A DNA stretch of 64,000 nucleotides from Halichondria panicea (Eukaryota > Porifera > Demospongiae > Suberitida > Halichondriidae), in assembly GCF_963675165.1 (NCBI RefSeq), contig NC_087388.1, positions 248,001 to 312,000 on the forward strand. The letters run 5' to 3'. This document shows positions 47,825 through 58,252 of the stretch, in pieces. The notes beneath the pieces were generated by a model. The model made no database searches and was not told the DNA's origin. It worked only from the letters and a program-made list of their open reading frames with translations. Position 1 is the first letter of the stretch; each line of letters begins with the position of its first letter. The position numbers and the translations under genes are program-made.

Positions 47825-49626
47825 ATGTGTTACAGTGTTGTTTCCATGGTAAGCCAAGGCACTGAGCGAACCGCTCCTTCAGCTCATGGCAGTCCAACTG
47901 GACGTACTGCGATGGTTTCCTACAGTGGCAGCCCGGTCACCAGCACCAGTGGGTACTCGAGCTATGCAAGCCCAGCCAACACGCCAGACCATTCTCCAAG
48001 CGGCTATGATCAGCTACTGGACCTGGACCTAACTGGAAGATTCGATGAAAGCAGTGTCGTGCAGAATGGCTACAATTATCCGGAAAGCCCTGGATCCTTC
48101 GTCAACTCTCCCATCTACTCCCCACAGTTCAATGGAACCTGCGAAGACGTGCAGTTCTGCGAAAATCCTGCTTTGTACAACAACCCTTACGGAATGGTAC
48201 AAGGATCCAATTTCTCTTACTTCAACAATCCACAAAGTGTCGAAGGAATGTGCTATAATACGGCCCAGAATGTGATTGTACGGCAGCAAATGTGCAAAAT
48301 CTGTGGAGACACTGCCTCTGGGAACCACTTTGGTGTGCAGAGCTGTGAAGCTTGCAAGAGTTTCTTCCGTAGGAGCGTTCGAGCCACTGCTAAATATGCT
48401 TGTCGTGGAAGTCGAAACTGCATCATCCAAAAACAAACGAGGAATCGCTGCCAGTATTGCCGACTTCAGAAATGCGTTGCAAATGGCATGAGGAAAGAAG
48501 GTCAGTTGTGATACTGTTCAGACATGATACTTTTTTTGTGCATTTAATCAATTTAGGGCCGTACTTGTATGTTTTTTACTGTTTCGTACATTTATATATG
48601 TTGTTCTTCTCTTTGTACAGCAGTCCAAGAGGAGCGTACACCTCATGGACCTATTCTGCAGCAGGCCACTACTCCAGCGCCTCTCAGTTATTTCAGTCCT
48701 AACTTTCCCAAACAGCGCTCCAAGTCTACTGATCGTCCCACCAGCCCTTTCCCTCAGACCCCCTCGCACACAACCAGTCGAATCTACACCTCGCTGCCAA
48801 ATCTGAAAACGGAATCTAACGATAATTCTATAATACCCCCCACCCAAACAGATGCATTGATGTCTGATATTGTAAATGCTGATGTGCAATCGAACAGTCA
48901 AGCTCGACTTCTAAAGACGAAAGTTCAGGACATTAAAATGAACGATTTCTTTGAAGGGATGAATACCGCCGGTGTGATTGAATTGGCCAAACGTATCCCT
49001 GCTTTTGTGAGTCTTAGCCTGAACGATCAAGTGAAGCTCCTCAAGTCAAGCTGGTGTGAGCACTGTACTCTCAAGTTGGCTGCTCAGAATGGACCCAAAG
49101 CCGAATGTGTCCTCCTAGCTAATGGCGTCTCCTGTAACAGGGACCAGATTGAAGACTCTGAAGTGTGTTACATTATTGAGAAGATCTTCACTGAACTCAG
49201 CTATTGGATTAATGACATGAATATGGATAAAGTGGAGATGGCCAGTCTTCAAGGACTTATACTTTTTAATCCAGGTATGCAGCAGATACGCACACATGTT
49301 TTTTGTTCAGCTACAACATTGTGTACCTGTGTTTTATTTCAACTAACTGAACATTTACCGCTTTATTACATTTACCCTCTGTTTACTGCCCTACAGATGC
49401 CAAAGGTTTGAGCCCAGTTTCTAAGAAAATCGTTGGAATTTTCCAGGAGCAGATTCTACAGTCGCTGGAGACACGCACCAAGAACATGTACCCTGTCTCC
49501 CCCCAGAGATTCTCTAAACTCCTGCTCAGATTGGCCCCCCTCAAGGCCATCAGTCTCGAGGTCATGCAGCACATGGAGGTGCAGAGGGCGCTCGGGAACA
49601 CCAAAATGAACCTTTTCTTTGAGTGA
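47825..49626 (+). CDS. Nuclear receptor NR-B, paralogue of NR-A without a normal AF-2
   Basis: Ligand-type transcription factor. Three exons, 47825-48500, 48621-49274 and 49397-49626, give 519 aa with the same intron positions and phases as NR-A. The N-terminus [14 protein letters not shown] matches NR-A. The DBD at residues 157-224 has normal spacing ([39 protein letters not shown]). The LBD has [20 protein letters not shown]. The protein ends [11 protein letters not shown], so the ELLDF part of the NR-A AF-2 helix is missing. Coactivator recruitment should differ. I found no counterpart of NR-A's inferred acidic first exon in the short gap upstream. DNA identity to NR-A is near complete in blocks within the DBD, the LBD signature region and the last exon, and low elsewhere. 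Confidence 0.93.
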
Positions 49627-50681
49627 ACCATTGTGTAAAACATTACCACTGCACTTTTACGTTTTTTTATATTTTGTGTTGTCACATACTACGTTTATGC
49701 CTACAAGCAATAATTTAATTTTGTGTCGTATTTAATTTTGTGTCATGTGAGTTTTTTCAGTGATGTTGTCCCAGTGAATATGATATGTTATCAAAGAACT
49801 TACTTGAATGCTAGAGGTACATATTTTACATATATAGTCATGTGTCCCTTTTTGAAATGAATATTATACATTATTAAAATGCCTGAACCCTGTGTGTCTG
49901 GTGAACCTTGCACCGGAAATAGCTATAATACTGCAGGCCATTAGCAGTATGAATTTCATTAGCCAACAACAACCACCACTACTTGACCTCTTCAATTGTT
50001 ATTCATTTTATCCAGTCACATCTATTCATTCCCACGCACCTAGGCTTTCCCACTGTGGGAAAGGTTATGAGGAAGTCAGGAGGTGGTGGGTTTCAATGCA
50101 AGCCTTATAGTGAAAGCTATTAGTGGTCAAGTTTAACAAATGTATACACAAACCAAATATCACAGGAAGTAACTGCTCTGCTGTTAGTTTTATACTAGGT
50201 TGGGAGTTGAAATTATTATTGCGTGATTTTGGTGTGTAGAAAATGTTGATTTTGTAGTGATGGTCTCACTGGAAGTTTATATCACAGTGGTAAAGACTGT
50301 AATGAAATAGCCAAGTGTTAGTATGGTCTATACTATGGAGCATGGACAGTGTTATGCGTGGGTGCCACACAAACTGTTTACACTGAAAAACAATGTCTGT
50401 TTTAGGTACAAGGTTTATGTTGTGTGTTTTATTGTCACCTATGTAAATGAACTTATTGAAGTCATCATAGTTGGCTTTGAAAATAATTACATGTACTTAG
50501 ACAACTTTAGGCCTCCTACGTACCTACGCAGACCGATTTTTCTCTAATAAAACAAAGTAAAAATCAACAGACAAGTGCCTCAATTAAAACGCGGGCGTCT
50601 ATTCAAAATTAATACCGGTAAAGATCGTTAGTGAAACAATTAAACTATCAGAAACTATAAATTAGCTATCATTCTCAGTTA
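49627..50681. other. Gap, nothing recognised
   Basis: About 1 kb of AT-rich sequence between convergent NR-B and the ADP-ribosylglycohydrolase-like gene. I see no exon, RNA gene or repeat beyond a short TTTAATTTTGTGTC duplication near 49710-49745. Confidence 0.5.
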
Positions 50682-51719
50682 TTATTTCTTGGCCCCATCT
50701 TGGGCAATCTTCTTGGCCACCTCGACCCACTTGTCTCCATCAGTGAGTCCCTTGATGAAGCGATCTGGGAAAGAAGACAGACCAGTAATGGCTCCCACCA
50801 TCCCTCCAGTCAGAGATGCTCTGGCCAGGTTCTGTCCCCCACTGTTCACTGCAGTCAGTACAGCTGTCTCAAAGTTATCAGGGAAACGAGCAGCAAGGTA
50901 GTAGGCCCCAGGCATCAGCATATAGAAGGCACAGGAGAGGCCATACATTTGAGGGGCATCTCGGGCAGGCTCAATTCGCAGATTAAGATTGGCTACAGCC
51001 TTCGCTGCATATCCAGACCAGAGGAGGGAGTCTGGTTCGGGTGTATTCTCCTCACTGTCTCGATCTAGTGCCATTGCTGAAGTGAACGGAATTTTTCCTT
51101 CTGCGATCAAATTCATCAAATGTGAACTAATTTTCGAGTACTCCATTCCAGAGATTAGGCATGCTACAGTGAGCCCAAACGCAATGCTGTGCACTTGAAC
51201 CTGTCGATCTTGATATTGCAGTATAGAATTTGAACCAATCTTTTTGACCAGTGTGGGTAGATCGTTGTGATATCGAGCAGCTAGAGCGACAGCACGTACA
51301 CACGAGTCAGTCGTATCTCCAAATGGACTTGCACACTCCCCCCAAGGTTTCTTCAACACTACTCTGTTTTTCCAGACGTCACAAACGTCTTTCTGAGTGT
51401 ACCTCCCTCCTTCTCTTGTTCCGTCCAGAGTTGCCAGGAAGCCATCCAGTCTTGTACAGAAGTCTTCCTCAGAGTATTCTCCTTTCTCATTCAGCGTCTC
51501 TAGGAGGTACTGAAACAGCTGGCCGGATTGCGAGACGTCTCCAGCCTTGCAGCCATAATGATAGCGACCAGGTTTGGCTGTAGTGTAATCATCGATCCAT
51601 TCTCCATACTCTCTTTTGAGTTGGTCCAGATTGTAATACCAATGACATCCAAGGCCAAGGGCATCTCCAATCATGGCACCCATGATGGCACCAGCAGCTC
51701 TGTCTTGAATCGTTGCCAT
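50682..51719 (-). CDS. ADP-ribosylglycohydrolase-fold protein, J1-crystallin-like
   Basis: Intronless gene, 345 aa from the ATG at 51719 (MATIQDRAAGAIMGAMIGDA). An in-frame upstream ATG at 51806 would add 29 residues, but the family start favours the inner one. The fold is shown by AIMGAMIGDALGLGCHWYYN at the N-terminus and LARASLTGGMVGAITGLSSF near the C-terminus. Active members have a T/S-D-D-T metal motif after the first helix and a DTDT-type motif near the end. Here these positions read GDVSQSGQL and NSGGQNLARA, so the metal-binding aspartates seem lost. That resembles jellyfish J1 crystallins as I remember them. Enzymatic activity is doubtful. A duplicated fragment of the gene's start lies at 51885-52010. 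Confidence 0.88.
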   Translation of the reverse strand: MATIQDRAAGAIMGAMIGDALGLGCHWYYNLDQLKREYGEWIDDYTTAKPGRYHYGCKAGDVSQSGQLFQYLLETLNEKGEYSEEDFCTRLDGFLATLDGTREGGRYTQKDVCDVWKNRVVLKKPWGECASPFGDTTDSCVRAVALAARYHNDLPTLVKKIGSNSILQYQDRQVQVHSIAFGLTVACLISGMEYSKISSHLMNLIAEGKIPFTSAMALDRDSEENTPEPDSLLWSGYAAKAVANLNLRIEPARDAPQMYGLSCAFYMLMPGAYYLAARFPDNFETAVLTAVNSGGQNLARASLTGGMVGAITGLSSFPDRFIKGLTDGDKWVEVAKKIAQDGAKK

Positions 51720-51884
51720 TGCTCTGGTTTGCAGGAAAGATCCACTCATATACACGTAGTATCTCCGGGCCTGACAAATGATGTCATAAGTCATGAACAA
51801 GTGCATGCAGGATTGGGCATGCGCATGAAGTGCTAATTAGCAGCTATAAAGTGTTATGTGAAACCGTCAGTATGGTCCATACTA

Positions 51885-52010
51885 AAGAACCTGTCTTGAA
51901 TCGGTGCCATTATATATTGCTCTTGGTTTACAGGAAAGATTCACTCATATGCATAAGCTTATTCAAAGATCTCTCCAGTTTCAGGGCCAAATGACTGACA
52001 AATGATGTCA
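51885..52010 (-). pseudogene. Duplicated 5' fragment of the ADP-ribosylglycohydrolase-like gene
   Basis: Words TGTCTTGAATCG, GCCATT, TTTACAGGAAAGATTCACTC and TGACAAATGATGTCA repeat in order the region 51697-51790, which spans the start codon and upstream sequence of the intact gene. Extra bases such as TATATATTGCTCTT are inserted. It stops where the LINE begins, so it is a truncated second copy or a tandem duplication of the promoter side. Confidence 0.7.
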
Positions 52011-52036
52011 AGCAGTAAAACAAACAGATCAAAGCT

Positions 52037-52693
52037 TTGCTAGCTAGGGTTGCCTCCTTAGAATCTCTCCTACCAATAGATATAAATAGCCAACCAGCTT
52101 CATATGCACAAATTACGTCTGAGCAGTCCTCTCAATTATCTCCAAGTAACTTGCCTAAACAACCCCTAAACGACCACGAAAGGAGGTACAACCTGGTTTT
52201 TCTAGGTATAAGTGAAGTTGAAAAAGGAACAAACCGACATGACCGCATGAAAAAAGATCATATGCAAGTTCTGTCCATACTCACTGAAGTAAATCCAGAC
52301 ATAGACTCACGCTGTATCAGAGATTGCTTTCGCCTAGGTAAATACACCGACTCTAAGCACAGGCCCATTCTAGTAAAACTAACTAGCGCAAATGACGTGG
52401 CTAATATTCTAGCAAACCGCCAAGCACTGGCTTCCCTGAAGGTTAACATTCAGCCTGACTTACCCTTACTTGACCGCAAGATTAGGTCCATACTCCTCAA
52501 GGAAAGAAGGACCCTAATTGTGGAAGGGGTAGAAAGGAAAGACATCAAAATTAAAGGAAAAACACTAACTCTTTATGGTAAAAAGTACGGCTCCACAGAG
52601 GGTGACTCATTTATATACGATGGGGACAAATTTGAAAAAAGTCACATAACAGCTGTCTCATCACCAAATACCACTCAGCCCATGGCCCAATGA
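52037..52693 (+). CDS. LINE ORF1 protein, N-terminally truncated
   Basis: About 218 codons: a short coiled coil (ARVASLESLLPIDINSQ), a Ser/Gln linker, then an RNA-binding-like domain (RRYNLVFLGISEVEKGTN, RCIRDCFRLGKYTDSKHRP) and a basic C-terminal part. This matches ORF1 proteins of CR1/L2- and L1-type elements, which act as nucleic-acid chaperones. The natural start lies upstream of the truncation. Confidence 0.8.
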   Translation: MLARVASLESLLPIDINSQPASYAQITSEQSSQLSPSNLPKQPLNDHERRYNLVFLGISEVEKGTNRHDRMKKDHMQVLSILTEVNPDIDSRCIRDCFRLGKYTDSKHRPILVKLTSANDVANILANRQALASLKVNIQPDLPLLDRKIRSILLKERRTLIVEGVERKDIKIKGKTLTLYGKKYGSTEGDSFIYDGDKFEKSHITAVSSPNTTQPMAQ

Positions 52694-52723
52694 CATAATG
52701 TCAAATCCTGTATATGGAATGCA

Positions 52724-55414
52724 CGAAGCTTAACTAACAAATTTACTTTTTTTCAATCTTATATTTTAGCCAAATTTATCGATATTATCTGTGTGACCGA
52801 AACATGGTTGACCAAGTATCACTTTAATCTGGAAATCCTCCCTAATGACTACCTTTTGTACAGGAACGATAGAGAAACAAGAGGCGGAGGTGTTCTTATA
52901 GCTGCCAATCAAAATGTTCCATCCAGGCCATTTGAGCACATCTCAACGACAATCGAGCATGTCACAGTTGAATTGTTAACAGACCCTATTACGATTGTAT
53001 GCGGCGTATATGTCCCACCCAACTCGTCACCATCTTATCTTGATGATGTCCTTACTTATATTAATTCCCTTCCAAAAACCAGAGACATTATTATCCTTGG
53101 AGATTTCAATTCACCAGATATTGACTGGTATTCTCTCGCTGGCACAACAAGCTTTACTCAAGATTTTTGCGACCTTTTATTTGAAAATAATTTTAGCCAG
53201 CTTGTCACATCGCCTACGCATATACATGGAAACCTTCTTGACCTAGTACTCACAAATGTTCCAAATAGAATTGTGAATATCAGTACAGATTATGATTTGT
53301 CAATCTCTGACCATTATCCAATTATTTTTCACCTTGAAACCAACCCATGTATACATATAGGAGGGAGCAAGACCAAACAAGAAACCTCTACAACTATTAT
53401 AAAACAGATCAGACGCAGCTATTTCATGAGCTACAAGTTCTCAATTATATTTTTATTGCAAATACTCAGGAGCTATGGTCTTATCTAAAAGCTACCCTTA
53501 TCAATGCACGAAATATATCAACTCCAATATGCAAGGTATCAAACGAACAAAGCCCTAGATGGCACACCTCAGAAATCAGGCATCTTTTAAAACAAATAAA
53601 AACTCTAAGAAAAAGTTTAAAAAAGTCAACAACTCAGTATAAAGAAGTTAAACTATTACTACTTGAAAGTACTTTTCAAGTGAAGTGCGCTGATGCAAAA
53701 ATAAAACATGAGCGCTCTATCGTTACATCCTTTTCATCTAAACCAAAAACCTTATTTAGGCATTTAAAGAGACTAAGAACAAGCCGTGCCATTCCTAAAA
53801 TACTCACCCACGAAAATTTCATGTTTTCTGACACACTCTCCAAAGCAAACGCACTAAATAATTTTTTTCATTCTACCTTTTCAGTAAGTATTTTCATTTT
53901 ACCACCAATTGAAGAAATGCCCACTCCATCCCATCAACTTCATGACATTGTGTTTGATCCGATAGAGGTCTATAAAGAATTATTATCGCTGGACACATCA
54001 AAAGCAATGGGCTGCGACAACTTACATCCAGCTCTATTAAAAATGAGTGCACTACAAATATATGAACCTGTTTCAATGCTTTTTAATATCTGTCTAAGTA
54101 CTGGCTCACTTCCAGAAGAATGGAAGATACACAAGATCGTACCAATTCCTAAGAAAGGAGACTTAACGCTCATTAAAAACTATCGCCCGATCTCTCTACT
54201 GTGTATGCTTTCTAAAATTCTGGAAAGAATTGTTTACAACCACATAATTGACTTCATTAGACCACAGCTCTCAACAAATCAATTTGGTTTCCTAAAGGGC
54301 AGATCCTGCTTATCACAGCTGCTAACATCATACAGCGAGATTGTGGAAGCTCTAAATGCTGGAGAATCCTGCGACGTTATATACTTGGACTTTGCTAAGG
54401 CGTTTGATAAAGTGTCCCATAAACAACTGTTATTCAAACTATGGAGGTTAGGCATTACAGGTAATGTATGGAAATGGTTTGAATGTTATTTTAGCAACCG
54501 AAGCCACTATGTCTGTTTAGAGGGAACAAACTCTTCATCACTATCTGTGCTATCAGGCGTACCTCAAGGCAGCATTCTCGGTCCTCTGTTGTTTTTAGTA
54601 TAATTATGTCAATGATATCACCACTCCAATCGTTAATTTGTCCATATACATCTATGCAGATGACACTAAACTAGTGAAGCGAATAGCCAATGCAGAAGAC
54701 CAAGTTGACCTGCAATCTGATCTAGACCATCTCGTCACATGGTGCAAGGACTGGAACTTATCACTCAATTTAGACAAATGTGTCTACCTCCACTTTGGTA
54801 AAACCATTCATGACTCGCTATACAATTTAGACTCAAAGCTAATCTTGACAAGAGACTCTTACAAAGACCTGGGAGTGACCATCCAGAATAGTCTCTCCTG
54901 GGACCAACATATCAACAACCTATGTTCGAAGGCCTACAGCTGTTTGTACCTTATTAAAAGAAACACTCAATGCTCTCATGATCTCCACACAAAAAGAACA
55001 CTTTATACTACGCTTGTTAGATCTAATTTAACATTTTGTTCGCAACTGTGGAGACCACAGACACACAAGGCCATCACAAAAGTGGAACAAATCCAGAGAA
55101 GATCTTCAAAGTTTATTCTGAACCTTACATGTAGATCTGATAGTCTCGACTACAAAAGTCGCCTCATTAAACTGGACCTTTTGCCACTAATGAACTGGCT
55201 AGAGTTGCAAGATGTCATATTCGCCGTCAGGTGTCTCCAAAAACCAGTAGACAACTTCAACATTACTGAGTTCATATCATTCTCTACCAGCAACACAAGA
55301 CTATCGTCTAATCACAAGCTAGTTCATAAAGGTCATCATCGCTCAAACACAACAAGACACTTTTACTTCAAAAGATTGGTCAGACTCTGGAACGCCCTGC
55401 CCTCCCTTTTATAG
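52724..55414 (+). pseudogene. LINE ORF2: endonuclease and reverse transcriptase, frame broken
   Basis: The endonuclease part starts CIWNARSLTNKFTFFQSYI and has ICVTETWL, RGGGVLIAA, IIILGDFNSPDIDW and ISDHYPIIFHL. The RT part has PEEWKIHKIVPIPKKGD, NYRPISLLCMLSKILERIV, YLDFAKAFDKVSH, GVPQGSILGPLLF and IYADDTKLV. The open frame shifts once near 53345-53370, between endonuclease and RT, and again near 54600 just before YADD, where a 4-base insertion fits. This copy is therefore not expected to be active. The C-terminus runs to about 55414 (RHFYFKRLVRLWNALP). Confidence 0.88.
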
Positions 55415-55692
55415 ATCTCTCTCACTCGATGTCAACTATCAAGAATCAACTCTACAAACATTTCTGGGACAGTTTTCTAGAACGCTTTGACCAATCAATA
55501 ATTTGCACTTATCACCTAGTCTGTCCCTGTTGCTCTGTATAACTGTATAATTATGTATACTGTAGATCTAGTCAGGTGTTCCTTCTAGGAACTTCCTGTC
55601 AGTATGTTTAATTTCTGACACACAACAATCTATTCACCTTGTGTAAATGTAAAGTCATACTGTAAAGCATCGATTATTATTATTATTATTAT

Positions 55693-55970
55693 AACTGACA
55701 TAGTCCACAACAAAACTCCTACACATTAGTCCCATTACTATGATGTAATGCAGTGATACATGACAAGAGCTATAGGAAATCATTATGAGTGGATTCTAAG
55801 TAGTTTAAGTGTTAGAACTGGTTTATTATTAAAAGTGAGTTTTACAGTTCAACAAATCAGTGCAAGTTATATACATACTTTCTGTACTAGATCTACTGGT
55901 AGATCATAGACTCAGTTAAACTGTCTCAGTGTTTGGTCTGGTCAACATCAACTGCCTGAAAATTGAAACG
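55693..55970. other. Gap between the LINE tail and the VPS4-like gene
   Basis: Upstream region of the VPS4-like gene. It contains repeated AGATCTACTGGTAGATCA words (imperfect palindrome near 55888-55906). No gene seen. Confidence 0.4.
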
Positions 55971-57298
55971 ATGGGAAATGCAGGAATAAAAAAATCATCT
56001 GCTCCTAAAACTAAAACAGCAAATGTGACGAGTGAAACTGTGACATTTACTGAAAATGTCTCTGCACCACCAAAATCAGTGGAGAAATCAAATCTTGGTT
56101 TTAGCAGCAAAAAACGCTCAAGGGAACTTCCAAAACGTTAGATGATACATGTAATATGTACATTTGAGTCTCTACTGGTGATTGTTGTACATAATTCCTA
56201 TAACTCTGTTAATCCATCCAACTAAGCACCCATGCAGATATAATGATGACTAAGAAACCCAATGTTCACTGGAGCGATATAGTTGGTCTCAATGTTGCCA
56301 AAGAAGCTCTCAAGGAGGCAATTATCATTCCTATAAAATTTCCCCATCTTTTTAAAGGTATTTTGTCAAAATTCTTGTGTTTAATATCATATTACAACAC
56401 ACAGGAAAAAGGAGCCAAGTCACTGGAATACTCTTATATGGGGTAAGTTTTGTCTCAGGTGTGGCTATGTTATCATACCTAAATGCAGCCACCTGGTACT
56501 GGAAAGTCCTACCTGGCAAAAGCTGTGGCTACTGAAGCTTCTTACACATTCTTCTCTGTATTACCTACTGACATTAGTAAATCGACTAGAGAAAACAAGC
56601 GCTTTATAAAGAATCTTTTTGAAGAAGCCAAGGCTAAAAAGCCTTCGATCATCTTCATTGATGAGATTGATGTGCTTTGTAACAACCGCTCAATTTCTAC
56701 GGATGTTGGCACTGTTTATCGAATCAAGAATGAATTTTTCACACAGATGCAGGGGCTGGAGAATGGGGTTATTGTAATGGGGGCTACTAATGTACCATGG
56801 GTGCTTGATTTAACAATGCAGAGATGGTTTCAAAAGTGCATCTACACACCCCTACCAGAAAAGGCTGCTCGAAGGCATATGATTGAGTACTTCATTGGTA
56901 CTGTCCCACACTGTCTGATCCCACGTGACTTTGATAGTATTGTTATGAGGACTGACGGTTATTCTGGTGAAGCTATCGAGGAACTAGTCAGAGAAGCACT
57001 GATGATGCCACTACGAAAAGTCCAGAGAGCAACTCATTTCAAGATGAGTAGCGGCCCCTCCCCAACTAATTCGACAGTCTGTTCCGATGACCTTCTGTCC
57101 CCTTGTGGTCCTCGTGAACAAGGAGCTACGGAGATGTCTTGGATGGACGTTCCCGGAGACAAACTGCTCGAGCCAAAGGTGACAGTTTGGGATTTTATAA
57201 AATCCTTTGACAGCTCTCGGCCCACCGTGAACTCAGATGATCTGCAGAGATTTGAGGATTACTCCAAAAAAATTAAACAAAGAGATTTATACTCCTGA
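55971..57298 (+). CDS. Degenerate VPS4-like AAA ATPase
   Basis: Tandem paralogue of the VPS4 gene that follows. Exons 55971-56136, 56238-56357, 56405-56442 and 56489-57298 keep phase and give 377 aa. The last three have exactly the lengths of VPS4 exons 5-7 (120, 38, 810). The MIT domain is absent; instead there is [18 protein letters not shown] and a Lys/Ser-rich stretch. Walker A PPGTGKS and Walker B IIFIDEID are kept. Pore loop 1 reads KSTRENK where VPS4 has KWLGESE. The arginine-finger stretch reads TMQRWFQKC where VPS4 has AIRRRFEKR (residues 217-225). The beta-domain [17 protein letters not shown] is preserved. It may bind ATP but not pull substrate. A regulatory or non-functional role is inference. 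Confidence 0.85.
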
Positions 57299-57777
57299 GC
57301 AATGATTAATTATTATGATAATGACAAAATTAGACGTTTTTTTATAAGGCAGCTTTAATGAATAACATTATGTATCACAAACATCACTCATTACAAATTT
57401 GATTTCACAGTTTATACAACAGCATGTGGTTGCGACGTAAGGTTGGAGAAACGCCCCCTATATGATTGTTTTTTGTTTTTTCAAATCCCCAAGTATGGGG
57501 CCACAATTATAGTGCAGATACAATATGGTTTTAAGTGGAGTTGCGTACTCTTCCTAATGAACTATCTTGGAATTTTGGCATGTGCATTGGACAGCTAATT
57601 TAGTTAATAGGTAAAGATCATTAACTAACCCTAGACATCAACAGAAATTTTGAAGCCTTCGTAGAATTAGATAGTTCCTATCTCATGACTTGATTGAGAT
57701 CGAGTGTGTACTGTGACTGTAGCTAGCTAGCTTGTTGATTAAGATAGTTTTACTCATAGAAGAGGTGCATGCTGAAG
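57299..57777. other. Gap between VPS4-like and VPS4
   Basis: AT-rich intergenic sequence with an AGCTAGCTAGCT run near 57720. No exon recognised. It must hold the VPS4 promoter. Confidence 0.5.
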
Positions 57778-58082
57778 ATGTCTAAAGACGGCGGAACCAT
57801 GATGCAGGTAAGCGTTGAAGTGTTGTCAGAAAGGTAGCTTGCCAAATGTAACAACGTCTCCCCACACGTACACACACACATACAGAAAGCCATTGACTTG
57901 GCAAAGCAGGCAACTGAGGCTGACAATGCTGAGAAGTATGAAGAGGCTCTTCAGTTGTATACGCATGCTATTGAATACTTTCTACATGCTGTAAAATGTG
58001 AGTACTACAGTAGACTTTACAGTATGTTAGTAGACACACACTTTAATTATTTATTATAGTAAAACGTCCACCCTCGGACACT

Positions 58083-58119
<37 letters not shown>

Positions 58120-58186
58120 CCCACACACACACACACGCACACACCACACGCACGCACACACACACACCTACCACCCTCGGACACTC

Positions 58187-58252
<66 letters not shown>

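Larger units (their letters stand above)
52015..55692 (+). mobile_element. Non-LTR retrotransposon (LINE), CR1/L2-like, 5' truncated
   Basis: Contains an ORF1 remnant, an apurinic-type endonuclease and a reverse transcriptase, ending in an (ATT)n tail at 55672-55692. The start lies inside the ORF1 coiled-coil region (QIKALLARVASLESLL), so the copy is 5' truncated. The superfamily (CR1/L2/Daphne group) is inferred from gene order, RT motifs and the short-repeat tail. It is inserted beside the duplicated 5' fragment of the neighbouring gene. A clear target duplication was not found. Confidence 0.9.

Noticed and set aside
50689-51583. Several open frames antisense to the ADP-ribosylglycohydrolase-like gene
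   Set aside because: They are shadows of a well-supported coding frame and show no family similarity.
52015-55692. LTR retrotransposon or retrovirus-like element
   Set aside because: The reverse transcriptase is of non-LTR type with an apurinic-type endonuclease and an (ATT)n tail. No long terminal repeats, capsid or protease were seen. I saw no Polinton or other virus-like element in the window.
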